Shown: positions 34,703-45,855, counted from the stretch's first letter. The stretch is DNA of 64,000 nt from CBFHMJ01 sp965656875 (GCA_965656875.1 CBFHMJ010000004.1:1-64000); one strand, 5' to 3'. The notes: generated by a model from the sequence alone, not told the origin. Numbers and translations: made by a program.

Positions 34703-37700
34703 TTACTGACTAAACAGTATGTGTTCCATGTTGTATAGCCATTCGATTCCCCACGGCGAGCCGCTGCGAGTATCGTGAATTAACAGACTGCCATCGGATT
34801 GAGGTGTCTGATTAAATGATTCGATCAGCGCGGGGTAATAAATGGTGTCATTACCGCCGTTACCGTAATAGTTCTGGAGACCCGGCATTGGACGGAAAAT
34901 ATCGTCGTTATCCGTGCCTGTTGTCGGCCAGATTAGGGCCAGAATCCCGTCTGTTCTGTTAGCTGATGCGATTAATCGTCCGTCTGGCAATGTCGCGATA
35001 CTGGGGCGATATTGTCCTTGTGAAACCAGCGGAACGATCCGTTGTTCATCCGTGGTTGCCTGTCCGTTGTGATCAAAATAACGAATATATGCAGCCTGAT
35101 TACTGCCATCACCCACGCTTGACCACCAACTGATTGCCCAGCCTCCCGTGTTCAGTGCCGCCAGTGACGGACCACGTTGATTACTTTCGGTTGTTTGATT
35201 AATCAGTTGTGGCGGGGCCAGTGGATTACCTGAAACGCTGTACTGACGTGCATAAATGCTCCAGCCGTCATTATCGCCGCCTGTGGTTTGTGTCCAGGCG
35301 ACAACCCAGCCGCCTTGTTTTAACGGCTGAATCGCGATTTGCTGGAACTCACCACTGGCTGAGTTTGGCTCTGTACTCACGGTTATCGCGTCACCAATTG
35401 GCTTCATGGTATGACTGAAACGCTGAGTTTTGATCGAACCGTCAACCAGGCCTGCGATGATAAAACCTCCGTCATGCATGGCGATCAAACTGACGGCTGA
35501 TTGTGTATTCGTGCCGCCTGGAAAGGCGTCGAATGGCTGGCCTATGAGCAGTTGATTCGGGTTGTAGTGAGTAACAACGATACGTCCCCAGGCAATTCGG
35601 GCGGTAACCGTATGCTGATTGCTCAGAAAATCAATCGCAGTTGCTGAATGAGCCTCGCCTTGATTGAAGAAGTTGCCTTTTTCAAATCCTTTGTTGTCAA
35701 AGAATTGCAGGTGAGAGCTGTTCACATCCCGGTAGGAAATCGCGAATGATCCGTCTGACGCGACGGCGGTCAGTGGCATGTTTCCTCCACCATTGTCGAT
35801 CAGCTTTGCCTGGCCCAGTGCAGTACCACTGGCACTGAATCGCTGGAGCCAGACATCATCGCCCTGGTTAATCCAGGTGACGATAAATGAGCCATCGTTA
35901 AAGGTGCTGACCGAGCTGAAATTTCCGCTTCCAAAGTCCTGATACTGGTGATTGCCCGGTAGTTCAACATGAAGTTCCACCCGCTTACTACTGCCAGATG
36001 CATCGAGATAGTGGAATGTGTCAATACCACTGAAATCCTGGCCTGGCTGGTAGTGCCATTGTCCATCTATCGTGACCAGAGAACCATGTTGCGGTGGATT
36101 ATTACTGTCAGGCGTTTGCACAAAATCCATTGCAACGGTGCTATTTGCTGCCAGTTGCACCAGGTGGTCAGTCGTTGTCAGCGGTTCAGAGGTTGCAAGG
36201 GGTAATGCGCGACGATCATTATTGAATTCAATCGCTTCTACATCCCACAGGGTCGAATATCCGTCCGGTGAACCGGCTCTGATGTCCTGTATCAGATAAC
36301 TGCCATTGGCCTGAAGTGTTATGCGGTAATCTTCAACATTGCCAGAGAAGATAACGGTATCTGCGCCGGTGCCGCCCGTGACGACCCGGTCGCCGCCAAG
36401 CGCATAAATGTCGTCATTACCGTCACCAGCGGTGATGTAGACGCCACCATAAAAGATGTCGTTGCCACTGCCGCCATCGATTTGCAAACCGCCGTAAATA
36501 ATATCGTTACCAGCACCTGCATTGATGATGTCGTCGCCGCTGCTGGCATACAACGTATTGTTACCTGCGCCGCCTTCCAGAATGTCTGTGCCTGTGGTGC
36601 CAACACCCGGAAATACCAGTGCCAGCGTGGTGTCGCTACGATTCATGGTGCCTGCCAGACGGCCATCAGCCAGCGCAATCAGTGCCGGGCGATACTGGCC
36701 GTGTAAGGTGTCGTTGCTCAGGCGTTTTTCGTCACTGGCTGGATTACCCAGATGATCATAATAGCGGGCGAATGTGGCTTCTTTACTGAGATCACCAGTT
36801 TCACTCCACCAGGCAACGACCCAGCCGCCAGATTGCAATGCCGCCAGCGTTGGTGCTTGCTGACTGGTAACCGTGGTTTCATTCACGGTGAAGACAGGTG
36901 TAACCGGATTACCGTTGATGTCGTATTGTCTGGCCTGAATGGACCAGCCATCGTTGTCATCAACGGTGGTGGTGGTTTGTGTCCAGCTCACGACAAAACC
37001 GCCGCGACGCAACTGGGTAATCGCAACTTGCTGTGGTTCGTTAGACGCTGGTACCGGGCTCTGATTAATCACCTGCGCACTGCCCAGGCTGTTGCCATTC
37101 GGCGCAAAACGTTGGGTCATGATGTTGCCATCAACCTGTCCAGCCAGCATAAATCCGCCGTCGGTTAGTGGCGTAAGGTGAGCCGCATATTGTTTGTTCG
37201 CTGCGGTTGGAAATCCGGCAATGGCACCGCCAGCCTGTTGTTGTTCTTTGTCATAGATGCGCAGTAATATTCGGCCATTTACATGCCAGCTGGTCACCAG
37301 GGTACCATCAAGCAGGAAGGTAATACGAGCGGGTGAATGGGCCAGTCCTAACGAAATTTGCTCACCAGACATCGCGCCAGCCGCGTCGAAAAATTGTAAG
37401 TAGGCGTTGGAGCCGATGAGGTAAGTCACGGCGAAACGGCCATCACTGGCAATATCAATGGATGGATAACTGGCCTGAGAATTGACGACGGTGATTTCAG
37501 TACCGTTGACGGCACCATCCGGATAAAAGCGTTGTAACAAAATATCGTCACCGTTGGCTTGCCAGGCGGCAATCAGGTTGCCCTCGGCATCGGCAGCCAG
37601 TTGAGCGTGATGTCCATAGCCAAAATCAATAGTATCGCCGTTGACGGGTAGACCCACTGTTATACGCACTGTTTTACTGTTGCCTTGTGCGTCCAGATAC

Positions 37701-40700
37701 GTAAATTCATCGACGCCCATGAAGCCGTCATTCGGGGCATAACGCCAGCCGCCACTGTAAGGTTCCAGCGTACCGTTGGCCGGTAGTGTCTCAGCGGTCG
37801 CAAAGAATTTCATGACGCCGGAGTAATCGCTGACAACCTGCACGATGTGGTCCGTGGGTAGTAACGGAATGGTTTCAGCCAGCGGCAAGGCGAGCCTGTC
37901 ATCATTAAACTCCAGAATTTCCACCCCGGTCACCAGGGTTGTTCCGTCCGGATTATTGTTCCGACTGTCGGTGATCGTGTATTCACCATTGCCGTTATCG
38001 GTGATTTGGTAGTCATCAATGCCGCCGGTAAAAATCAGCGTATCCAGTCCTTCACCGCCATCAATCGCGTTGTCGGTGCCACCTTCAAGATAAATCGTGT
38101 CGTTACCGTTATCGCCAGACAAGGAACCATTCCCTGTCAAAACATCATCACCATCTCCGGCATTGATGATGCCTTCGTTACCTGTGTTGGTGATCACATC
38201 GTTACTGTCGCCGCCAAACTGAATTGATACGCCCGCAGCCACTGAGGGCGGGAACATATGCGCACCTTCGCCTGAACGAGTATTCAGGACGATGATGATT
38301 CGGCCATTCGGCAGGGTACTCAGCACCGGACTGGATTGTTTAATCCCCGGTGTTTGTGGTTGCAGCGGCAAAGCAGGCGTGACCGGTGTTCCGTCTGGTT
38401 CATAGTAACGAATGTGAGTGGACTGACTGGCGGTCTCTGGTTGTTCTTCGGTCCAGGAAACGGCGATGTTGCCATTCGGTAACGCAGTGACAGAAGGTTC
38501 TTTTTGCTTCGTTGGTTCTGGACTGACGGTGAGTTCTGGCGACAGGGGAGTGCCCGAGCCGTCCCAGTTGCGAACTTTTACTTTCTTTTCACCCGTATCA
38601 GGGTTTTGTTCTGTCCAGGAGACGACCACACCCGACGGAGTTGGCGCCGTTATGATCTGAAATGGTTCATCAGTCGTGGCTGTCGGCACGGTGCTGACCA
38701 CAATTGGATCGCCAATCTGGTTACCGTTTTCATCATATAAAATACAGACGACTTCACCGTTGATGATAATAAAGATAAAGAAATTGCCGTTCGGCAGGGG
38801 TTGCAGCCAGGGAGATGAGCCGTTGTCGGTAGGTTCAAACGCCGTCACCGTCTGATGGTCCTGGTAGATCCGGGTGGAGACCAGGCCATTATTGGCCCAG
38901 GTTACCAGGACTTTTGAACCGTCAGCACTATAACCGAGAGCAGCGGGCGACGTGGATTGCGTACTCAGTACGGTTAACTGGCCTTTTAACTGCCAGTTGC
39001 TGTCGTAGGTGATACAGAACAATTCCCCGGTGGCACTGTCGCGCCAGGTGATGGTGACGTCGCCATGAATACTCACGGCGATTTGTGGCCATTCGCCATT
39101 CGCGGCGTAAACCTGAATCGGGTCGATCAGGCTGTTACCTGCATCATCAAAGGCCTGAAACCAGATACCGCCAGACTGATTCCAGGCAGTCACATAGCCG
39201 CCACCAGGCAGGGATGAGGATTTGGTTTCTTTAACGTGGGTGTTGCTGTCCGGGACTATGCGGGTTTCATTATTTGATGGCAGGCCGACATAAATCAGGA
39301 TTTCATTGGTTTTACCGCTGGTGTCAGTGTAGATGAATTTGTCATGACCGGTGTAACCTGGGTTCGGTGTATAGCGATAGCCGCCGCCAGCCGCGTAGCT
39401 CAGAGTGCCGTTTGTGGGTTCTGATTTGGCGTTCACGATGTAACTGAGGGATGCCGGGGTGTTATGGGGAATTTCGATGACGACCCGGCCACTGACGACC
39501 TGATTATAGTTCGCGCAATTCAGGGTTTTGATTTTCGCTATCGCCGCATCCATTTGTACCAGGCCAAAGCCAAAAGTGGTATCGCGAGCGGGTTCGCCCA
39601 GATCCTCTGCGGTTTGTTGCAGGACGGTTCGAATATCGACGTTGCGACATTCAGGGTACTGACTCCAGACCTGAGCGGCAGCACCGGTAATAAAAGGCGC
39701 GGCTACTGATGTACCGTCCCAGCTACTGTATTGATTGCCGGGTAGTGTGGAGTAAACACCCACCCCGGGCGCTGTAAATTCCACCTGAGAATTTGTTTGT
39801 GAGTATTGCCAGGCGGTTTTGTTCTGATCGACGGCACCAACGCTGATAACCGATTCATAGGACGCGGGATAAAACAGTGCATTTGATCCCCGGTTGCCTG
39901 CACTGGCGACCATAAGCATGCCTTTATCCCAGGCGAGTTGAAAAGCTTCCTGTTCCAGCATACTGGTGTGTTGCCCGCCAATACTGATATTGACCAGATG
40001 ACTCCCCGCCGCTTCGCAACGTTCAAGCGCATCAATCATATCTGAACCATACATTTCCCAGCTATTGGGGTTATCAATGATTTTGACGATATGCAGATTC
40101 AGATTGTTCTCGGCACTGACGCCTTTGGTGCCGGTTGAATTGGCGAGCGCGGATAAGACACCCGCAACGTGCGTACCGTGACCGTAGGTGTCGGTACTCC
40201 AGTCAGATAATTGCAGATGTTCTGCCAGTGCGGTACTCAGTTCGCCTGTGACATGAGCACCCGACATTAAGTCTTCGTGGGTAATGTCATAACCGGAATC
40301 AATAATACAAACTTTTCTGTTATCCGTGAGATCGGGGAATTGTCCAGTTGCGTTGATTAACGCCAGGCCATAAGGCGTTTGCTCAGCTTGTAAATAGCGT
40401 TTGGGATCGGGTTCGACATAACGCACATTCGGTAGTTTTTCCAGTGCCTTTGCCTGGGTGTCTGTCATATGAAAGGCAGCCCCATTGACGCGCTTTAATG
40501 GCTTGATGAGTTCAGCGCCGGACAGATTGATTGCGGTTTGTAAATTCGCCATAAGCTTTTCTGAAAGCATGGGTTCCCCGGTAACTGATTGATGCTTAAA
40601 GGAAACCAAATAGCGTTTTTTGACGATAGTTTGATTGATTAAATTAGGTGAAACTTTAGATTCGTTATTATTAATTTGTACTTGTTGTGCAGAAGCAGCC

Positions 40701-40753
40701 GTCGTGGACAGGCTTAAGAGGCAGGGTAGCCATAAAGCATTGAATCTATTCAT
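34703..40753 (-). CDS. Giant secreted subtilase with RTX and triplicated repeat modules
   Basis: 2016 residues. Signal peptide (~1-22), an I9-type propeptide (~46-120), and an S8 peptidase domain with D152 (IIDSGYD), H192 (GHGTHVAG), oxyanion N287 (ASAGNRGS) and S349 (GTSVAAP). The remaining ~1600 residues hold three copies of a large module: a cadherin-like strand set (TDHLVQ, YQPGQDFSGIDTFHYLDASG), repeats of the form QYRPALIALADGRL, then RTX-like GGSGNDIF/GNDTIY calcium-binding stretches. Secretion is probably type II via the signal peptide; the last segment is a truncated module, suggesting growth by duplication. Confidence 0.9.
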   Translation of the reverse strand: MNRFNALWLPCLLSLSTTAASAQQVQINNNESKVSPNLINQTIVKKRYLVSFKHQSVTGEPMLSEKLMANLQTAINLSGAELIKPLKRVNGAAFHMTDTQAKALEKLPNVRYVEPDPKRYLQAEQTPYGLALINATGQFPDLTDNRKVCIIDSGYDITHEDLMSGAHVTGELSTALAEHLQLSDWSTDTYGHGTHVAGVLSALANSTGTKGVSAENNLNLHIVKIIDNPNSWEMYGSDMIDALERCEAAGSHLVNISIGGQHTSMLEQEAFQLAWDKGMLMVASAGNRGSNALFYPASYESVISVGAVDQNKTAWQYSQTNSQVEFTAPGVGVYSTLPGNQYSSWDGTSVAAPFITGAAAQVWSQYPECRNVDIRTVLQQTAEDLGEPARDTTFGFGLVQMDAAIAKIKTLNCANYNQVVSGRVVIEIPHNTPASLSYIVNAKSEPTNGTLSYAAGGGYRYTPNPGYTGHDKFIYTDTSGKTNEILIYVGLPSNNETRIVPDSNTHVKETKSSSLPGGGYVTAWNQSGGIWFQAFDDAGNSLIDPIQVYAANGEWPQIAVSIHGDVTITWRDSATGELFCITYDSNWQLKGQLTVLSTQSTSPAALGYSADGSKVLVTWANNGLVSTRIYQDHQTVTAFEPTDNGSSPWLQPLPNGNFFIFIIINGEVVCILYDENGNQIGDPIVVSTVPTATTDEPFQIITAPTPSGVVVSWTEQNPDTGEKKVKVRNWDGSGTPLSPELTVSPEPTKQKEPSVTALPNGNIAVSWTEEQPETASQSTHIRYYEPDGTPVTPALPLQPQTPGIKQSSPVLSTLPNGRIIIVLNTRSGEGAHMFPPSVAAGVSIQFGGDSNDVITNTGNEGIINAGDGDDVLTGNGSLSGDNGNDTIYLEGGTDNAIDGGEGLDTLIFTGGIDDYQITDNGNGEYTITDSRNNNPDGTTLVTGVEILEFNDDRLALPLAETIPLLPTDHIVQVVSDYSGVMKFFATAETLPANGTLEPYSGGWRYAPNDGFMGVDEFTYLDAQGNSKTVRITVGLPVNGDTIDFGYGHHAQLAADAEGNLIAAWQANGDDILLQRFYPDGAVNGTEITVVNSQASYPSIDIASDGRFAVTYLIGSNAYLQFFDAAGAMSGEQISLGLAHSPARITFLLDGTLVTSWHVNGRILLRIYDKEQQQAGGAIAGFPTAANKQYAAHLTPLTDGGFMLAGQVDGNIMTQRFAPNGNSLGSAQVINQSPVPASNEPQQVAITQLRRGGFVVSWTQTTTTVDDNDGWSIQARQYDINGNPVTPVFTVNETTVTSQQAPTLAALQSGGWVVAWWSETGDLSKEATFARYYDHLGNPASDEKRLSNDTLHGQYRPALIALADGRLAGTMNRSDTTLALVFPGVGTTGTDILEGGAGNNTLYASSGDDIINAGAGNDIIYGGLQIDGGSGNDIFYGGVYITAGDGNDDIYALGGDRVVTGGTGADTVIFSGNVEDYRITLQANGSYLIQDIRAGSPDGYSTLWDVEAIEFNNDRRALPLATSEPLTTTDHLVQLAANSTVAMDFVQTPDSNNPPQHGSLVTIDGQWHYQPGQDFSGIDTFHYLDASGSSKRVELHVELPGNHQYQDFGSGNFSSVSTFNDGSFIVTWINQGDDVWLQRFSASGTALGQAKLIDNGGGNMPLTAVASDGSFAISYRDVNSSHLQFFDNKGFEKGNFFNQGEAHSATAIDFLSNQHTVTARIAWGRIVVTHYNPNQLLIGQPFDAFPGGTNTQSAVSLIAMHDGGFIIAGLVDGSIKTQRFSHTMKPIGDAITVSTEPNSASGEFQQIAIQPLKQGGWVVAWTQTTGGDNDGWSIYARQYSVSGNPLAPPQLINQTTESNQRGPSLAALNTGGWAISWWSSVGDGSNQAAYIRYFDHNGQATTDEQRIVPLVSQGQYRPSIATLPDGRLIASANRTDGILALIWPTTGTDNDDIFRPMPGLQNYYGNGGNDTIYYPALIESFNQTPQSDGSLLIHDTRSGSPWGIEWLYNMEHILFSQ

Positions 40754-41531
40754 ATCGCAAGCACCTGTTAGAAAAGAAAATCAGTAAAGGGTACAAAGTA
40801 CCTAATTCCCTTTTTCGTAACAAGTAATAAAAAATTTAAGTTATGCTGTTTAAAGATTAAAATACTGGAATATTTAACTGTGGGCCTTATAAGGGTACTT
40901 AATTTAAACATTAAGCAGTATAAAGTGAGGTAACTACCTCAACAGATATATTTACAGTGCCGTGAACATCGTTATGATCTGCCACGACATTTTATGAATA
41001 AATGCACAACGCTTATCAGTGAAGGAAATAAGTTGAATACAAGGACATTGTTGAAGAAGGATAGTAATCCCCGGGGCATGGATTTACCTGCAAATCAATT
41101 CGACGTTAACACTCTCTTCTGCCTTTGAACTCGAACAACATTTCAACCGCAAAGCTCAATACGCTTTGATTACCCTATTTGCGGGTGAGGAAATATTACG
41201 GCCATCAGCACTGGCTATATTTACGGCATGATACGTTTGCGTTGAATGATGGAGAGGGTGAATGGTTAGTTGTTATAAATCAATGAATAACTAATTTGCT
41301 GATCAATAATTGATCGCTGAATTTTTATGAAAACCCCTTTTAATGTTCCTATAAAGGGTTTATTTTAGTAAAAATGAAAATATCTGTTTGAATGCCAGCA
41401 AATTAGTAATATCGTTATTACCAGAGGCATATTTCAGGATATGTTCTACAGTTAGTTACTGAAATGTTATATCGGATTGTTGTACCAGGAACGTCAACAG
41501 TCAGGTAGTCAATATTCAGTGAGAGGAAAAA
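40754..41531. other. 780-bp intergenic region, no gene seen
   Basis: AT-rich spacer between divergent genes. A degenerate stretch at about 41095-41170 (TTTGAACTCGAACAACATTTC, CGCAAAGCTCAA) resembles the right end of the MITE at 50764-51047. It otherwise holds only promoter-like AT-rich sequence. Confidence 0.45.
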
Positions 41532-42212
41532 ATGAACACACCATCAGCCATATTATCTTTGGTGGGAATTAGTTTGGCTGCTAATTTATCACTGAGTGCT
41601 TCTTTGTACGCAGCGGATGACTTTGGTCGTTATGATCAGCAACAGGAATCATCGGCAAAATACGAGCAACAGGCCAATAAACGTTTGATTGATATTGTGC
41701 AATCGTCGATGAGTAACGGCGGTAGTCTGAGCAAGATGTTGCTGGACGATGTCAGGCAAGGTTATTTGCAACCGAATCGAACGATTAAACCTGACCAGTC
41801 AAACTACACGCCATTAAATGCGGCGTTGGTGTTAGATCCAGAGATATCACTGGACACGATTAAAGGCTTTGTTGCAGAAGGTGCAACATTGCAGGCGTCA
41901 CCTTATTTGTGGTCAGCCGTGTCTCAACTGGAGCCTGATAATTATGAAGATACGCTGCACTATTTGTTGAATGCCGGTGTTGATTTCAATGTGGCCTTTC
42001 AGGAGCAAACACCGGTAGAGCGAGCGCTGTATCACGGCAATATTGATGTCGTTCGCTGGCTGGAACAACGGGGTTTTCGTTTAAAAGACGAAATAAAGAT
42101 TGGCACGGTGGAGAATGGCGAATTAACTTTTTCTACCATGTCATTACTGGACTTTTTTAAACTCTCCAGCAATGTAAACGCCGACGTGATGGATTATCTG
42201 GCCGAGCGTTAG
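41532..42212 (+). CDS. Exported ankyrin-like protein
   Basis: 226 residues with a signal peptide ending SLYA. A mainly helical repeat region follows, with ankyrin-like turns (NYTPLNAALVLDPEISLDTIKGFVAEGATL, EQTPVERALYHGNIDVVRWLEQRGF split over several repeats). Ankyrin repeats mediate protein contacts; periplasmic members occur near catalases and proteases. Start at ATG with GAGAGGAAAA upstream. A terminator follows. Confidence 0.7.
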   Translation: MNTPSAILSLVGISLAANLSLSASLYAADDFGRYDQQQESSAKYEQQANKRLIDIVQSSMSNGGSLSKMLLDDVRQGYLQPNRTIKPDQSNYTPLNAALVLDPEISLDTIKGFVAEGATLQASPYLWSAVSQLEPDNYEDTLHYLLNAGVDFNVAFQEQTPVERALYHGNIDVVRWLEQRGFRLKDEIKIGTVENGELTFSTMSLLDFFKLSSNVNADVMDYLAER

Positions 42213-42242
42213 TGATTCTGCCTGTTAACAACATTCAACCAG

Positions 42243-42265
42243 AGCCGCTGTTTAGCGGCTTTTGT
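42243..42265 (+). terminator. Terminator after the ankyrin-like gene
   Basis: AGCCGCT (42243-42249) pairs with AGCGGCT (42254-42260), loop GTTT, followed by TTTTG, 30 bp after the stop. Confidence 0.85.
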
Positions 42266-42288
42266 GTATCAAGCATAGTAAAAACAGT

Positions 42289-43332
42289 TCAGCGTTTGTA
42301 GCCTGAACTCTGACCAGCAATCAGGGTGTAGTTCAGCATTTGCTGTTGCGATGTCTGGCTTAAATACAATTCAGCCGCACAACGACCTTTTTCGACGCTG
42401 TTCTGATGCACTGTACGCAACGGCGGTGTGCTACGTAGCGCCTCATCAATGCCATCAAAGCCCACAATTCTCACATCTTGCGGCACGTTTAACCCTATCT
42501 TGTTTGCTTCTTTCAGTGCGGCCAGCGCTATTAAATCACTCATGCACAGTAAAACATCCGGACGCGGTGTGCTGGACAGCGCTGCTTTTGCCGCAATAGC
42601 GCCTTGCTCCAGCGTGCTTTCCGGAATATTCCAGAGCTGATTTACTGCGACGTGTAAACCGTGGTCGGCCAATGCTTGTTGATAGCCGCTGAGTCGTAGG
42701 TGGGAAATGGAGGTCAGCGGAGAGAATTCATCCGCTTCATAAACCCGGCAAACCTGATCGCCGGGCAATAAACGAAGGCCGAGAATCGCGATATGCCTGG
42801 CTGATTGCGTTAAAGCACGGTTGGCAATTTGCCGTGCTGCGGCCTGGTTGTCGATGTTAACTGACGCCCGGTCCGGCAGAGAAAAATCAACAGTAACAAC
42901 CTGTTTTTGAACCAGGGTCAGTTGCTCGGCCAGTTGGTTATTGCGGGGCGTGCCATAACAAATAAACCCATCCACAAAATCCACGACAGACGACAAGCTA
43001 TCGGATTTCCCCGAGAACAGCAGCAGGTTGATTTTTGCGGATTCCAGCACACTGGTAATACCCTGAATAAACTTACTGGCAACCGGATCGGCTACCATAT
43101 ATTCCAGACTGTCGGGCAGAACCAGTGCAACAATGCCCGATCGGCCACGCCGTAGTGAACGAGCGGCCTGATTAGGTCCGGCATATCCGAGTTCCGCGCA
43201 GGCTGCCAGAATTTCTTCGCGTCGTTTTTGAGAGAGTTGATCAGGTCGGTTAAATGCATTCGACACCGTTGCGTTAGATACACCGAGTATCTGTGCCACG
43301 GTTTTCAGCGTCAAACGTTGTGGTTTTGTCAC
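42289..43332 (-). CDS. LacI-family transcriptional regulator
   Basis: 347 residues from a GTG at 43332, supported by AAGGA 7 nt upstream; the longer frame to 43449 adds a non-LacI N terminus. HTH at the start (LTLKTVAQILGVSNATVSNAFNRP) with hinge helix GPNQAARSLRRG, then a periplasmic-binding-protein-like domain (IVALVLPD, FVDGFICYG, CMSDLIALAALKEANKIGL, VRIVGFDGID). Such proteins usually sense sugars or nucleosides. No transporter or enzyme operon is adjacent, so the target is not evident. Confidence 0.9.
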   Translation of the reverse strand: MTKPQRLTLKTVAQILGVSNATVSNAFNRPDQLSQKRREEILAACAELGYAGPNQAARSLRRGRSGIVALVLPDSLEYMVADPVASKFIQGITSVLESAKINLLLFSGKSDSLSSVVDFVDGFICYGTPRNNQLAEQLTLVQKQVVTVDFSLPDRASVNIDNQAAARQIANRALTQSARHIAILGLRLLPGDQVCRVYEADEFSPLTSISHLRLSGYQQALADHGLHVAVNQLWNIPESTLEQGAIAAKAALSSTPRPDVLLCMSDLIALAALKEANKIGLNVPQDVRIVGFDGIDEALRSTPPLRTVHQNSVEKGRCAAELYLSQTSQQQMLNYTLIAGQSSGYKR

Positions 43333-43529
43333 CGGAATTTCCTTTTGTCCGAGCCGGTTGGCCCATACAGATAGTAAAGTATTACGGCAATTCAGGGCAT
43401 TGGACCAGTATTCATGCCATGAACGACAGGATTCCAGTATGAACGGCACTTAAATACCCTTAAGGGGTACTTGACGGATGTAATAAACCCTGGGAAGTAC
43501 CCCATAAAATACATTAAGAAAAGGATGTT

Positions 43530-45638
43530 TTAGTAACGGTAAGGAATGACGGGTTGGCCGGTTTGATTATTGAGTTCAACTTTCACTTGTCGTTCAGCCG
43601 ATGCCGGTCCACAGGTAAACGGCGAAGGACAGACGCGAACTTTATAAGCAAAGGTATCGCCGATATTGAAGGGACGATAAAAATCTTCTGTTGTTGCCGA
43701 TGTTTGTGTACCGGCATCCCAAATCGGTTTACTGCTGGATTTGTTCATTTCAAAGATTTTATAGATGACATTTGCTGGTGGCTGAATATTGCCTTCAACA
43801 CCGTAACTGATATACACCTTTCCTAAATCTGAGAACAAATTGGTGATTCTGGCGGCGGGCGTCACTGCCTGCAAACCGTACACCGTTTGCTTGTATAAGT
43901 TCCCAGTATCAAAGGCTGTCATTTTTACATCATAGAGTCGGTGAGCATCTGGCGTGTAGCAAAATGGTTCGGTGAGGGATTTGGTAATTTTTGACGCTTT
44001 ATAACTACCCCCCTGATACACCTGCCAGTCGAAGTGCTTCAGGTTATCCTCCGGATCAGTCGTTCCCACCGCATTAAAACATTGCTCTTGCCAGACTTTA
44101 TTATTGCCGGAGATTTTATTGATAACGGGCTTGGGTTCGAGGTTGTCGGGGATAGATTCTGCATAATTAACAATAGATGGCGACAAGAGAGCGATATTTG
44201 CAGCGTTATTTTGTGTAGCAGTGCCAATAAAAACCTGTTCCGGTGTATCTATATCTACCTGTACCGTATCAGGCTCAGAAAACCGATTGATTTTAAAGCA
44301 CCCGGGATACTGTATTGAGCAGGCTCTGGGAAATTCGGCTTCGTATTTTGCGTCACAAACATGTGGGTAGGCCATAAATGTATAATAACCGTGCTTGTGT
44401 GGAATGCTACAGCTACTGGTATGATTAAATTCAGCCACGACCGCAGCGGCAGAACCCGTTCCTGGTACTGAATTATATAGTGAATGGCCTGCTCCAGCTA
44501 AGTGAGCCAGTTCGTGGGCTATAGCACCCGGATCAGCCAGGGCGACGGCATAACCATGTGTATATTCACTACTACTGGACGTTCGTTTTCTATATGCAAG
44601 GCCGGAGGTATAGACGTTTGTGGTATTGGTAGGTTGTTTTTGGCTACGCAACAATACAACTAAATCTGCATCGTTCTCCCTTCTTCGTACCAATAAACTT
44701 GAGTCATTTTTTAGTTTCTCAAGCATCACTGAGTAGGGCGTATCCTTGTTACATTTTATATCTTCTTCAGGAGTTTTACCCTCAATACAAACTGGATAGG
44801 AAAATTTTGATATTCCGATAGATTTTGGCACAACATTTTGAGTATTTTTTGTTGCCATTAAAAGATTTATAAATTTTGTTAGTGCTCTATCTCTGGATTT
44901 TGTTGCGGCGGATAGGGATAGCTCTTCTTCATACAAAAATAATACGTTATACACTATAGGGTTTCTATCCGTTGGAATCTTCTCCAAATTGTTGATATCT
45001 ACAAGTGATGCTTCAAAGTTTTTATCTTCTTCGAGGTTATTTGTTACGACATCGTTTGGGGAACTATGAAATGGAATGTTCGGCTTCTGAGTGAAAAAAT
45101 ATTTATTTTTGTACTTGATAACCTGATAGATTAAGTCGTCCCCATCTAAATTGAAGATCAAATCACCATTATATATTGATATCGAAGCTTCATGTTTCGG
45201 GTTATTTAAATAAATAGTAATGTGATAAGAGTATTTTGATTTATCCAAATCCTTGTGCCTGTAGACAGATTTTATCTGAATATTGGAAAAGATACCGATT
45301 GTCGGTATATCTATATCAGCTTCAAGAATTGGGTGATTTTTTGTGAAAGAAGCAAAGTCTATAATCTGAGCTTGTGTTGATAAATCAAAAAGATTGTTCA
45401 TCTGTTCGTAAACTAAATCAATGACTTCTTTATTCACTTCTACGATATGTGTAATACGCTCATTTTCACTCAGCTTCATATCAGGTGAGGCAACATGATT
45501 CGTTGGCATGCCTTCCTCAAACAACAATGGCCGTCCACTCAGTGATTCCGAAGGTTTGAGTGGTCGGCTGGGGATATCTGCCCAAACCATATTTGCAGAA
45601 AGTAGCAGTATTAAAGGTATGACGATCGATCTGATCAT
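43530..45638 (-). CDS. Secreted metzincin-type zinc metalloprotease
   Basis: 702 residues with signal peptide ending MVWA. Residues ~20-200 form a propeptide-like region opening with PSESLSGRPLLFEE. The catalytic domain has HELAHLAGAGHS (HExxHxxGxxH, around residue 372) and a downstream YTFMAYPHVC Met-turn candidate, as in reprolysin-like M12/M72 enzymes. The C-terminal ~200 residues look like one or two beta-sandwich domains with paired cysteines. Two paralogues of only the N-terminal region lie upstream on the same strand. Confidence 0.88.
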   Translation of the reverse strand: MIRSIVIPLILLLSANMVWADIPSRPLKPSESLSGRPLLFEEGMPTNHVASPDMKLSENERITHIVEVNKEVIDLVYEQMNNLFDLSTQAQIIDFASFTKNHPILEADIDIPTIGIFSNIQIKSVYRHKDLDKSKYSYHITIYLNNPKHEASISIYNGDLIFNLDGDDLIYQVIKYKNKYFFTQKPNIPFHSSPNDVVTNNLEEDKNFEASLVDINNLEKIPTDRNPIVYNVLFLYEEELSLSAATKSRDRALTKFINLLMATKNTQNVVPKSIGISKFSYPVCIEGKTPEEDIKCNKDTPYSVMLEKLKNDSSLLVRRRENDADLVVLLRSQKQPTNTTNVYTSGLAYRKRTSSSSEYTHGYAVALADPGAIAHELAHLAGAGHSLYNSVPGTGSAAAVVAEFNHTSSCSIPHKHGYYTFMAYPHVCDAKYEAEFPRACSIQYPGCFKINRFSEPDTVQVDIDTPEQVFIGTATQNNAANIALLSPSIVNYAESIPDNLEPKPVINKISGNNKVWQEQCFNAVGTTDPEDNLKHFDWQVYQGGSYKASKITKSLTEPFCYTPDAHRLYDVKMTAFDTGNLYKQTVYGLQAVTPAARITNLFSDLGKVYISYGVEGNIQPPANVIYKIFEMNKSSSKPIWDAGTQTSATTEDFYRPFNIGDTFAYKVRVCPSPFTCGPASAERQVKVELNNQTGQPVIPYRY

Positions 45639-45855
45639 TATTTATAGTTCCTTATTAAGTTAATTCGCGTGGCTAATGTAGGGATATTTGTCTCCAATTT
45701 CAATAAATATGACACCATTAATTTACAAGTGAACATTCAATGCTGCAAATAATCAAACAGTTGTAGATTGAAAGTACTAACGAATTTCTAATTTAAGTCC
45801 GATTTGATTAAGCGCTGTTATCAAGTCCATCTAACGATATCCAGGAATGAAGGGT

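Noticed and set aside
34191..39709. Numerous antisense frames over the subtilase and histidine kinase
   Set aside because: High-GC coding sequence commonly leaves shadow frames; none has a signal, domain or ribosome site.
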